From CAWEHT01 sp963808455 (GTDB lineage Bacteria > Chloroflexota > Anaerolineae > CG2-30-64-16): a DNA stretch of 18,807 bases. The position numbers and the translations under genes are program-made. A model generated the notes under the pieces. That model had not been told where the DNA came from. It saw only the letters and a program-made list of their open reading frames with translations, and did no database searches. The stretch is taken from the NCBI GenBank assembly GCA_963808455.1, contig CAWEHT010000361.1:1-18807 (forward strand), in the 5' to 3' direction. Shown one piece after another: positions 1 through 8,285 of the stretch; the first letter of the stretch is position 1; the number at the start of each line of letters is the position of its first letter.

Positions 1-61
1 ACAACTTTCGAAGTCGGTCACCAGCCATCGTGTTCCACAAGCATGCAGGAGGGTACCCGCG

Positions 62-1066
62 TCACCGCCGCCCCAGCTTCTCCACGATCCGGGGCACGAT
101 TTCGTACGCATCGCCCACGATGCCGTAGTCCGCCATCTTGAAAATCGGCGCGCCCTTGTCGCTATTGATCGCGACCGTCACCCGGGCGCCCGTGATGCCC
201 ACGGTGTGCTGGATTTGCCCTGAAAGTGCGACCCCGACGTAGAGCCGTGGGCTGATGATCTTGCCCGAAATGCCGACCATCTGCTTCTCGGGCAGCCAGT
301 GCCGATCGTGCGACACCGGCCGCGTGCAGGCCAGGACCCCGCCGAGCGCCTCCGCAAGCGCGCCCGCCATGCCCAGATCGGCAGCCGCGCCCAGCCCGCG
401 GCCCACGCAGACTACCACCTCCGCCGACTCGACGTCGGCGCCGGCCTGCTGCTTGGCCTGCCTCTCGACGACACGCGCGCCCTCGCCGCCGGCAAGGCCA
501 GCGACACCGCTTCGACCGCCCCGCCGGCCGGCCCGGCCAGCGGCCTGGCTTCGAAGGTCTGCGGCATGACGGCGATCACCTGCCGATACGGCGGCAGGAT
601 GCACTCCGTGGCGATGGTGTTGCCGCCCAGGGCGTAGCGGGTCGCGATGAGACGCAGCCGCCCGCCAGGGCCCGCTGAGGCGCTCCCTGCAGGCCCTGAG
701 CCCTCCGGCCCAGCATCTGACTCGAAACGTAGGCCATTGGCATCTGTGATACAGCCGGCGCCCAGCCTTTCCGCGAGGTGCGCCGCCACAGCACGCCCGC
801 TCAGCGTCGAGCCGATCAGGACGATATCGCAGCCGCTCTGCTCGACGACCTGGCCGAGGGCCACGGCCAACGTCCCATCCGTCGCCTCAGCCAGCGCCGC
901 ATCGGCGCAGGTATAGGCCACCTGCGCCCCATACGCGAAGCAATCCCGGTCGCCAGCCGCTGGGCCGAGAAGGGCGATCGCCACCGGCTCGCCCGTCGAA
1001 GCGGCGAAGGAGAGCAGCTCTCACCGCGACGCCTGGCCGCTCCGAATACACGAGCACACGACTCAT
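62..1066 (-). CDS. etfA: Electron transfer flavoprotein alpha subunit (EtfA/FixB), frameshifted
   Basis: Alpha subunit of the FAD-containing EtfAB heterodimer, which accepts electrons from acyl-CoA dehydrogenase in the cytoplasm. The C-terminal FAD-binding region is clear: SGKIISPRLYVGVALSG, then QHTVGITGA, VTVAINSDKGAPIF and ADYGIVGDAYEIVP. The start is the ATG at 1066, one base inside the etfB stop (TGATG overlap), with GAAGGAG about 8 bases upstream. The reading frame changes twice. Near 1018-1022 MSRVLVYSERPGVA moves into ELLSFAASTGEPVAIALLGP, and near 475-505 EAVSLALPA moves into GARVVERQAKQQAG. Corrected length is about 334 aa, normal for the family. It is the last gene of the operon. 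Identity is secure; whether the gene is intact in the organism is not. Confidence 0.9.
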
Positions 1067-1851
1067 CACAGGACTCCTTCCCGCTCGAGCGCCTTGAGGA
1101 GCTCGCCCGCGGCCTCGTCGGCCGTGCCCTCGAAGAGGATCTCCTTGCGCTGCTGGGCAGGCGCCAGGTTGCTGAGCGTCTGGACCATGGAAGCCTGGGC
1201 GCCCACCTCCGCGGCGGTGATGCCGATGTCGCCGGGTTCCCAGGTTCGCGTCGGCTTGCGGGCAGCCTTCAGGATGGCCGTGAGGGGCGGCAGGCGCGGC
1301 GTGTTGATCTCACCGGTCACGCTCACGATAGCAGGCAGCGCGCACTCGACCACGACCAAGGCATCTTCCAGATCACGCGAGGCGCGCAACCCCTGGCCTT
1401 GCACGGCGAGCTCCCGCACGTAAGTGACGAGCGGCAGGCCCAGCAGCTCCGCCAGGCGCGGCGGAACTTGCCCCGTATGGTCGTCGGTCGATCCTTCCCC
1501 CAGCAGGATCAAGTCGCAGGCGCCGAGCTTTTGGATCACTTTGGCGAGGGCATACGCCGTGCCCGCCGCGTCGGAACCCTCGAACTGAGGGTTGGTCAGG
1601 ATCACCGCTTCGTCGGCGCCGATGGCCAGCGCCTCCTTGATGCCGTCCTTGAGCCTGGGCGTGCCGATGGAAACCACTGTGATCTTCGCGTCGCCCACTT
1701 TCTCCTTGATGCGCACCGCCTCTTCGAGGGCATTCTTGTCGAAGTCACCGAAGCGGAGAGGCACTCCCTCCAGCACCGGCCGGCGCGTGTCGGCCTTGAT
1801 GCGGATCTTCTCCAGGTCCGGTACCTGTTTCATGCAGACAACGATGTGCAT
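1066..1851 (-). CDS. etfB: Electron transfer flavoprotein beta subunit (EtfB/FixA)
   Basis: Beta subunit of the EtfAB heterodimer, 261 aa and intact. It opens with MHIVVCMKQVPDLEKIRI, and the family landmarks follow: DKNALEEAVRIKE, ALAIGADEAVIL, LILLGEGSTDDHTGQVPPRLAELLG and LPAIVSVTGEINTPRLPP. GAGGGAG lies 5 bases before the ATG. The gene starts 15 bases after fixX stops and its own stop overlaps the etfA start, so translation of the two subunits is probably coupled. Presence beside fixC and fixX points to the FixAB type, whose members can be electron-bifurcating; I cannot assign bifurcation from residues alone. Confidence 0.95.
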   Translation of the reverse strand: MHIVVCMKQVPDLEKIRIKADTRRPVLEGVPLRFGDFDKNALEEAVRIKEKVGDAKITVVSIGTPRLKDGIKEALAIGADEAVILTNPQFEGSDAAGTAYALAKVIQKLGACDLILLGEGSTDDHTGQVPPRLAELLGLPLVTYVRELAVQGQGLRASRDLEDALVVVECALPAIVSVTGEINTPRLPPLTAILKAARKPTRTWEPGDIGITAAEVGAQASMVQTLSNLAPAQQRKEILFEGTADEAAGELLKALEREGVL

Positions 1852-1866
1852 ACAACTCCCTCTTCT

Positions 1867-2157
1867 TTACCCGAACCGGTACTGCACGCCGAACCCGGGC
1901 CGCGGGTAATGCCAGGTCAAGGCACCATCCTGGCAGGCGACGAGGCACGTCCCGCACTCCAGGCAGCCTTCATAGTCTACCACCACGTCGCCCGTGGGAT
2001 CGAGCGTATAGAGGTTAGCGGGGCAAAGGTGCAGACAGTAACGGATGGAGCAGCGGGTCCGGCAGGTCACATGATCGATCACGATGTGCGGCTGCTCACG
2101 ATCGATCTGAAAAACGTCCAGGCCGAGCTTCGATTCGATGTTCACGAGCGACTCCAT
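1867..2157 (-). CDS. fixX: Ferredoxin-like protein FixX
   Basis: Small iron-sulfur partner of FixC, 96 aa from the ATG at 2157 (MESLVNIESKLGLDVF), which matches the family's usual length of about 95-98. It has two groups of four cysteines: C32, C36, C41 and C45 (the last followed by Pro), and C65, C68, C71 and C75 in a classic CxxCxxCxxxC pattern. Together these could hold one or two [4Fe-4S] clusters. The ending PRPGFGVQYRFG is typical of FixX. The frame is also open upstream of this ATG, through the last part of fixC, so on the raw sequence it looks like a 154-aa ORF. That is best explained by a lost frame in fixC. AAGGGG lies 3 bases before the ATG, which is a tight spacing. Confidence 0.93.
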   Translation of the reverse strand: MESLVNIESKLGLDVFQIDREQPHIVIDHVTCRTRCSIRYCLHLCPANLYTLDPTGDVVVDYEGCLECGTCLVACQDGALTWHYPRPGFGVQYRFG

Positions 2158-2189
2158 GAGCCCCTTCTGGGGGAGGGTAGCATTCCTCT

Positions 2190-3502
2190 TCACACCTTGC
2201 GCAGTTGCCACAGAATCCCGCAGGACCGCTCCTCTCAGCAGGCGGCCCCGCACAGTGCGCAAGACTGTGGCCGACAGCTTCTGCCTGGGCGTCGCGCCGA
2301 CCTCCATGATATCCTGCATCAGATCGCACACGATCTGTGGATATTCCTCGAAAGAGGCGCCGCGTTGGACAGCACCTCAGGCATATGCCGGAAGGTGCCC
2401 AGGTCGCCAAAGACGGAAGAGGCCTCTAGCTGCCTCTGGTAGGCGCCGAGGCCGGCGGCCGAAAAGTCGTTGCTCCGCCGTGCCTCCAGGTCGCGCGGGC
2501 CGCAAGCACGCCCGAGACCAACGCCAGGTCCATGCCACGCACCGTCACGGCCTGGTTCAGCGCCAACCCCGCCGCGTCGCCAACCACGAGGATACCGTCG
2601 GCGGCGAGGCACGGCATGCCGCGCAGCCCGCCCTCGGGCAGGGTGTGCGCCGAGTATTCCACCGACCTGCCGCCGTCGATCAAGGCCCGGACCTCGGGGC
2701 GAGCCTTGAACGCCTCCATAAGATCGTGAGGCGGCCAGCCGCCGCCATCCGGCGCGTCCGGCCGCCGCCTCGCCATCAAGTCGTGGATACCGATGACCAG
2801 CCCCAGCGAGAGGCTCTCGCGGTTGGTGTACAGGAAGCCGCCGCCCATCATGCCGCGGGTAAGCGACCCGAAGTACAGCTGCGCCGCGCCCTCGCCGTCC
2901 TGCAAGCCGAATCGGTCCTGGATCTTGCCGGCGGGCAGCTCCACCACCTCTTTGATGCCCAGTGCAAAGTTGCGCGGGTCGTGTCGTCCCCGCAGGCCGG
3001 CATCTTCGGCGATGAACGACAGGATGCCATCGGCAGCCACCACGATGTCGGCCTGCACTTCATCCTCATTCGAGCGCACGCCAACCACACGGCCATCCTG
3101 GCGCAAGACCCGGTCCACCTTGTAGCCCGGCACGATCAGCGCGCCTTTGTCCGCCGCGCGGTCGGCCAGCCAGCGATCGAAGGTGGCCCTGAGCACGGTG
3201 AAGCTGCGCCCCGGCTCACGGCGCCCACGATCGCTGGCCAGCTCCAGGGTGATCGACGCGTCGGGCGCCATCATCGTCAGGCGCTCTTTCACGACGCGCC
3301 GCTCGAAGGGGGCGTTCTCCCACAGGTCGGGCAGGTACGGGCGCACGGGATCCAGATAGAGCCGCCCCCCGGTCATGTTCTTGCTGCCGGGATAGTCCCC
3401 GCGCTCGACCACCAGGACTTCGGCCCCGGCGTCTGCCAGCACGTAGGCGCACGCCAGGCCGGCAAGCCCGGCGCCGACGACGACCACTTCGACTTTTTCC
3501 AT
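2190..3502 (-). CDS. fixC: FAD-dependent ETF:quinone oxidoreductase-type protein FixC, frameshifted
   Basis: Flavoprotein dehydrogenase that passes electrons from EtfAB towards quinone, together with FixX. The N-terminus VEVVVVGAGLAGLACAYVLA is a dinucleotide-binding GxGxxG fold, followed by ERGDYPGSKNMTGGRLY and, later, GILVVGDAAGLALN, a second FAD contact. The frame changes near 2488-2494 (GVLAARA into LEARRSNDFSAAG) and near 2349-2351 (NAAPL into FEEYPQIVCDLMQ, at a short T run). A third change near 2215-2222 is inferred because it gives a natural ending, LWQLRKV, with the stop at 2190-2192; without it the frame runs into fixX. Corrected length is about 437 aa, close to the family norm of about 430. 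The ATG at 3502 has only a weak ribosome site. Confidence 0.88.
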
Positions 3503-3537
3503 GCTTAGCAGTCTTTCTGGATGTCGCTCAGCACGAG

Positions 3538-3561
3538 GGCGGTGCGCATCTGCGCACCGCC
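3538..3561 (-). promoter_or_regulatory. Intercistronic hairpin between acyl-CoA dehydrogenase and fixC
   Basis: A perfect 11-bp GC-rich stem (GGCGGTGCGCA paired with TGCGCACCGCC) closes over 2 bases, starting 6 bases after the dehydrogenase stop and ending 35 bases before the fixC ATG. No T run follows on the minus strand, so it is not a complete intrinsic terminator. It could stabilise the upstream message end, act as a partial terminator, or be a processing site setting the dehydrogenase:Fix ratio. The structure is seen; the role is inferred. Confidence 0.55.
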
Positions 3562-3567
3562 ACGGCC

Positions 3568-4788
3568 TCAGTCGCGATAGGGCACGGCCACGTCCCCGAT
3601 GAACTCGCGGGCAATGATCATCTTCTGCACGTGGTAGCCGCCCTCGGCCCCGACCACGTACGACATGACGCCACGCAGTGCCCGGCCCAGCGGGCATTCC
3701 TTGGTGTAGCTAAAAGCGCCGTGGTGCATCATGCAGCGCCGCACGATCTCGGCGCCGAGGAGGGGGGCCTCCATCTTGCAGATGGAGATGATGCGGCTGA
3801 GCTGGCGGTGCGTCATGAAGCCCGGCTCCTTGTACGCCGTGTCCACCGCCCAGGCGGCGTATTGCAAATACATCTTCAGCTGTTCGAGCCGGGCGTGGTC
3901 CTCGGCGATCTCGAACGAGATGCCTTCGTACTTCGCCAGCGGTTTCCCGAACATGATGCGCTTCGTCGTGTAATCGCGCGACAGCTCCAGAGCCTTCTCC
4001 GACATGCCCACGCAGGCAGCCGAGACCAGGATGCGGGCGGCGTTGAAGCCTTCCATGTTCAGGTAGAAGCCCCGGTTGACCTCACCCAGCACACAGTATT
4101 CGGGCACGCGGACGTCTTTGTAGGTGAAGCCGCCGGTGGAGAGCGCCATCCGCCCCATATCCTTATAGGTGGTGTAGGATGTGCCCGGCAGCCTGGCCGG
4201 CACGAAGAGGAAGGTGAAGCCCTTGTGCCCGGCGTTGGGATCGGTCCGCACGAGCGTGATGTGGCCACCATCGCGCTGCTCGAACGCCTCGAGCACGCCG
4301 CTGATGTAGGCCTTTTCGCCGTTGAGCACCCAGCAGCCATCCTCATGGTGCGCATGGGTCTTGATATTGGCAACGTCCGAGCCACCGCCCGGCTCGGTGG
4401 TATTGATGCCCACGAAGTACTCGCCGCGCGCCACCTTGGGCAGCACTTCGTTCTTCAATTGCTCGGTGCCGTACCGGCTGATCAGGTAGCCCCAGCCCAG
4501 GCACAGCAGGGTGTACACGGGGAGCGCCATGCTCATCTCCACGCGGGCGATCTCCTGGATGGCGATGTTGGCGTAAGACAGCTCCTCGCCCTCGGGGGCC
4601 GAGCCGCCGTACTTCTCGGGTATGGTCAGGCCGAAGACGCCGAGGTCGGCCAGGCCCTTGATCACCTCGTCAGGGATGCCTGCCTCGCGCTCGTCGATCT
4701 CACCCGAGATCGGCTCGATCTGCTTTTCGCAGTACTCGCGCAAGCTGTTCTTGAAAATCTCTTGTTCGGCGCTCAATCGGAAATCCAT
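3568..4788 (-). CDS. Acyl-CoA dehydrogenase
   Basis: Intact 406-aa flavoenzyme that desaturates an acyl-CoA at the alpha-beta position and gives the electrons to EtfAB. The start is the ATG at 4788, with AGGAGG 5-6 bases upstream; the frame is open further upstream but without support. Landmarks are the N-terminal helical domain (FRLSAEQEIFKNSLREYCEK), the FAD/substrate signature INTTEPGGGSDVANIKTHA near the middle, and the C-terminal GRALRGVMSYVVGAEGG followed by YHVQKMIIAREFIG. Glu382 in GAEGG aligns with the catalytic base of the IYEGT motif in typical members. The substrate cannot be read from the sequence. It lies 29 bases after iclR and 65 before fixC, as the presumed electron source for the Fix complex. 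Confidence 0.93.
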   Translation of the reverse strand: MDFRLSAEQEIFKNSLREYCEKQIEPISGEIDEREAGIPDEVIKGLADLGVFGLTIPEKYGGSAPEGEELSYANIAIQEIARVEMSMALPVYTLLCLGWGYLISRYGTEQLKNEVLPKVARGEYFVGINTTEPGGGSDVANIKTHAHHEDGCWVLNGEKAYISGVLEAFEQRDGGHITLVRTDPNAGHKGFTFLFVPARLPGTSYTTYKDMGRMALSTGGFTYKDVRVPEYCVLGEVNRGFYLNMEGFNAARILVSAACVGMSEKALELSRDYTTKRIMFGKPLAKYEGISFEIAEDHARLEQLKMYLQYAAWAVDTAYKEPGFMTHRQLSRIISICKMEAPLLGAEIVRRCMMHHGAFSYTKECPLGRALRGVMSYVVGAEGGYHVQKMIIAREFIGDVAVPYRD

Positions 4789-4817
4789 GGGACCCTCCTT
4801 TGTGTGGTCTGTTCGGA

Positions 4818-5638
4818 TCATTCGTCCTGGTCCGGGGCCCGCGGGGAGCCCAGGGCCCTGGAGATCTGGCCGGCGCTGCCGACGACCGCGGAGCAATTTC
4901 GTCCATCAAACGGGCCCGGCTGATGGTCATCGCAGGGCCGGAGACGTTGACGGCGGCCACGACTTGCTGCGTCGCGTTGCGGACCGGCGCTGCGGCCGCT
5001 CGCAAGCCCACGGCCAGCTCGCCATCGTCCAGGGCATATCCTGCCCGGGCGACGGCGGCCAGTTCGGCAAGCAGCGTGGGACCATCGGTGATGGTATCTG
5101 GCGTGAAGGCCGCCAGCTCGGCCTGGGCCAGCCGGCGGGCGCGTTCCTCGGGGGGCAGGGCCGCCAGGAGCACCTTGCCCAGCGCCGTGCAATGGGCCAC
5201 GACGTGATCGCCGACCCCCAACATCACGCCGACGATGGCGCGATCCCGCACCCGATCGACGTAGATCACCCGTAGCTCGTCGAGGACCCCCAGGCTGGCC
5301 GTCTCGTTGGTCTCCTGAGCCAGCCGTTCGAGATGAGGGCGGGCGACCTGCCGCACCTCCAGGCTGTTGAGGGCGGTAACACCCAGATCCAGGGCCTTGA
5401 GCCCCGGGCGATAGCGCCGGCTGCCGGGCACACGTTCGACGTAGCCCATCGTCTCCAGCGTGGCCAGCGCACGGAAAGCCGTGCTCTTGCTCAGCCGGAG
5501 GCGCTCGACAACTTCGGAGAAGCTAATGGTGGGGCTCTCGGGCAAGAAGAGATCGAGTACTGTCTCGAGCCCACGCACGAGGGCGTCGATACTGTAACGC
5601 GGAGCGGGAGCCGGAGCGGAAGCCATCGTCGGTTTCAT
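4818..5638 (-). CDS. IclR-family transcriptional regulator, C-terminal frameshift
   Basis: DNA-binding regulator at the head of the operon. The N-terminal winged helix-turn-helix spans about residues 15-85 (TISFSEVVERLRLSKSTAFR, ALATLETMGYVERVPGSRRY). The effector-binding domain follows, with YVDRVRDRAIVGVML, HCTALGKVLLAALP, the GYALDDGE motif and AVNVSGPAMTIS, all typical of IclR. The frame changes near 4885-4895: after RARLMDEIAP the natural end VVGSAGQISRALGSPRAPDQ lies in another frame and stops at 4818. Corrected length is about 273 aa, near the family norm. The ATG at 5638 has no strong ribosome site, and the ATG four codons further in is an alternative. It probably controls this operon in response to an acyl-CoA or aromatic-type ligand; the ligand is unknown. 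Confidence 0.9.
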
Positions 5639-5670
5639 CCATCAAAACTCAGTTCCTGTGCTCGAAACCA

Positions 5671-5699
5671 ATGCTAGCACACGTTGCCAGGGTTGTCAA
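5671..5699 (-). promoter_or_regulatory. Sigma70-type promoter of the iclR-acd-fixCX-etfBA operon
   Basis: On the minus strand there is a perfect -35 box TTGACA (5694-5699), a 17-base spacer and a -10 box TAGCAT (5671-5676, 4 of 6 matches). Transcription would begin near 5664, about 25 bases before the iclR start. It lies between the end of the glycosyltransferase gene and iclR, which marks iclR as the start of its own transcript. Confidence 0.6.
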
Positions 5700-5739
5700 A
5701 AGCGGTGCCGGGCCGTCCCACGTCCCAAAGCTCCAATTC

Positions 5740-7878
5740 TCATCCGTTCGCCCCACAGTCGTAGAGCGTGCGCTGGCCTGCCCGGGAGCTGCCGAAGAAG
5801 CGATAGCCGCCCCCGCTCGCGCCCGCCCCGCCGGAGCCTTGGGTGGCAGTACAGATCGTACCCCACAACCTTGCAGGTGCTGATCACCCAGGCGGCCACG
5901 TCGGAACGGCCGGCCAGCCCGCCGGGGCCACCGCCCTCGTAGACGTAGCGCAACGCCTTCTCGGCAACCAGGGCCGCCATGCTCTCGGGCGTCTCGACTT
6001 TGTCCTGGCCGTCGAAGCCACCCAGGTAGAGCACGGGGCGCCCCGTCGCGATCACATATCCGGCTCCCTCGCCGGCGCTCGGCACGGCCATCAAGTATTT
6101 CATGCCCGCCGTGCGCTCCTGCAGGTAGTTGAGCAACGTCTGGTCGATTTGTAGCCCGGCCCTGCCGTTGCCGGGCCCGAACCCCGGCCGCCCCGTGCCT
6201 TGCCCGCTATAGGCCGCGGGCTCAGAACCTATCGAGTGCAGTGTGGTCAGCCCAGACCAAACACCAGGGGTGATCAGGATAGCGCCGACCAGGCAGGCGA
6301 AGCCGGCCCAGGCGAGGCGCTGCCCCCTGTCCTGGGCCAACGCCAACAGGGCCAACCCGGCAGCCAAGAGGCAGGCAACCGGTGGCAACCACAGGATCGT
6401 GCACGTGTAGGCCATTGCGGTGGCGAGCTGCCATGCGGCGGTGCCGCCCAGGGTGACCGCGGCCAACGCCAGCGCCAACCACCGGTGTTGCCGGCGCACC
6501 TGCCAGATTTCGGCCACGCCAAGCCCAACGAAGGCGGCCAGAGGCGGGGCCAGCATCACCAGGTAGTACGGGTGGAAGAAGCCGGCAACGCTGAAGAAGA
6601 CCGCAGCGGTGAGCAGCCAGCCGCCCCAGAGCACTACGGCCTGATGTCCGGGCGAGATGGGCCAGCGCAGGCGCGAGCGAAACGCCAACAGCAGCCCGGC
6701 GATGAGGCCAAAGGGCAGCAACCAGCTAACCTCGTTGCTCAACGGGCTCGTGAACAACCTCAGGGGCCCAGGGCGGCCTGTTCCAAATGTCCCACCCCCG
6801 CCGAAACCGCCGCCGTTGAAAGCGCCGCGCCCCGCCTCCAGGATGCCGGGCCGGGCCCTCTCGGCACCGGGCGCCGTGGAGCGGGCTCGCCCCTCGGCCC
6901 TGCCGGACGGCGAGGCCGGGCCGGTGCCCGACGGCTGCCTGGGCTGGAACCCGAGCGGGGACCCACTTTCGCCCCTGAAGAGGCTCGACAGGGCGCTTGG
7001 AAGAGGCTGGAGGCATTCCGGCGCATGCCCACCAGGCGCTGGATGCCGTTATAACCGATGGCCAGGTTCCAGGCCGAGTTCGTCCCGCTGCTGCCGACGT
7101 AAGGGCGCTGGCTGGCCGGCGTCAGGTCAACGGCGGTGATCCACGACGCTGAGATGGCCAGCAGCACGACGGTGGCCAGGACAAGTTTGCCGGCCTTGCG
7201 GATGAGCCGCTCGTCCGCGCCGAGGAAGTACAGCGCGTAGAAGGCCGGCAAGGGCAGATAGGCCTGCAGCATCTTGATATTGAAGCCGATGCCCACAAGC
7301 CCCGCGCCGAGCAGCAGGTACTTCACCCTGGCGCTCTCGGTAGCCTCGATGAAAGCCCAGGCGGCCAACAGCAGGGTCAAGACCAGGGTGCTGTCGATGG
7401 TATTGTTGCGGTCGGTCGCGACCACCACGGGAGTGATGGCCAACGACAGCGCGGCCAGCAGCCCGGCGAACTGGCCGAAGCGGCGCTGAACCAGGTGATA
7501 CAGAACGATCACCGACGCCATGCCGGCGAGAAGTTGAGGCAGCAGGACGCCAAACGTATTGACGCCGAAGACCCAGGCCGAAGCCGCCTGCAGCCAGAAA
7601 CCGATCGGAGGCTTATCGACGCTGACCGAGCCACCGGGCTCGGCAGCCACGAAGAAGAAATTGTGCCACGATTTCAGCATGGCCGTGACCGCGGCCGTGT
7701 AGTAGGTGTTCACATAGCCGAGGGCTGTCAGGTTGGCAAAACGCAGGGCCCCTGCCAGCAGCACCACCGCGACCAGCGCCGTGGCGGGCCATACGCCCAG
7801 CCGACCCGCCGCTACAACAGGCGCCCCGGCCGCGGGCTGCGTCCTTCTCCACGGCCATCTCATAGCTGTCAACTTCAT
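5740..7878 (-). CDS. Membrane glycosyltransferase, GT39/ArnT-like, frameshifted
   Basis: Polytopic membrane enzyme of the GT-C fold that would transfer a sugar from a polyprenyl-phosphate donor at the outer face of the membrane. The N-terminal half has YVNTYYTAAVTAMLKSW, EPGGSVSVDKPPIGFWLQAA, RFGQFAGLLAALSLAITPV and DRNNTIDS, typical of the family, among many hydrophobic segments. A Gly/Pro-rich extracytoplasmic loop follows (GAFNGGGFGGGGTFGTG). The distal part has LFTSPLSNEVSWLLPFGL, HPYYLVMLAPPLAAFVGLG and KYLMAVPSAGEGAGYVIATG. The frame changes near 6985-7025, before the loop, and near 5870 at a G run; the corrected end is RFFGSSRAGQRTLYDCGANG, with the stop at 5740. Corrected length is about 712 aa. 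I chose the ATG at 7878 because GAGGAG lies 10 bases upstream. The acceptor substrate is unknown. Confidence 0.85.
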
Positions 7879-7898
7879 TCTCGTCGCACTCCTCGACG

Positions 7899-7922
7899 CG
7901 AGACAGGGCAACGCCTGTCTCG
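7899..7922 (-). promoter_or_regulatory. Perfect inverted repeat in the leader of the glycosyltransferase gene
   Basis: CGAGACAGG and CCTGTCTCG form a perfect 9-bp inverted repeat around 6 bases (GCAACG on the plus strand). It ends a few bases before the ribosome binding site of the glycosyltransferase. As RNA it would be a hairpin beside the ribosome site; as DNA it could be an operator. The repeat is directly visible; the function is a guess. Confidence 0.45.
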
Positions 7923-8285
7923 AAGACGCGAATTCTCTCGGAGGTATCGGCGCGCCAGCCCGTGACAGGCAACACCATTCTGCCCTTCTGCGCGGCAGTT
8001 TACCATGCCGGGCGGGAAAAGGCTTTGCCGGGGCGGCTACCTTAGCAAAAGTTACAGGGCCGCTGCCATAGGCAGCGGGGCAAATCTTTACGTGTTCACG
8101 AAGCTAATGCCCTCCGCATCAGCGCTTCCGCTCAATGTGAATTCTTGGATTAGGGCTGTGCCCACCGACAGAATCGAGCATCCATGACCATGATCAATGT
8201 TAAGGTTTGGCAATCCCTGTTTCCAACATGAGCCTCGCCAGACGGCCTGGCCTGCCTGCTCCCACAGCTCTAGCAAGGAAAAAAC
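7923..8285. other. Divergent intergenic region
   Basis: About 360 bases between the glycosyltransferase leader and the secreted-protein gene, with no convincing coding frame. It must hold both divergent promoters, but I see no strong -35/-10 pair on either strand. It contains a perfect 8-bp hairpin at 8060-8078 (CCGCTGCC, ATA loop, GGCAGCGG) of unknown role. AAGGAA at 8276-8281 serves as the ribosome site of the next gene. The part from about 8080 to 8220 is more AT-rich than its surroundings, as expected for a promoter region. Confidence 0.5.

Noticed and set aside
778..2442. 554-codon open frame on the plus strand opposite etfA, etfB and fixX
   Set aside because: It is antisense to clearly recognised genes, rich in Arg/His/Asp/Gln with no domain pattern, and lacks a ribosome site. 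Such shadows are common in GC-rich DNA.
2138..3508. 456-codon plus-strand open frame opposite fixC
   Set aside because: Antisense shadow of fixC; low-complexity R/H/Q/A composition and no family likeness.
3631..4923. 430-codon plus-strand open frame opposite the acyl-CoA dehydrogenase
   Set aside because: Antisense shadow of an intact, motif-complete enzyme; no ribosome site or recognisable domain.
6200..7054. 284-codon plus-strand open frame opposite the glycosyltransferase
   Set aside because: Gln/Arg/Pro/Gly-rich mirror of membrane-protein codons; not protein-like.
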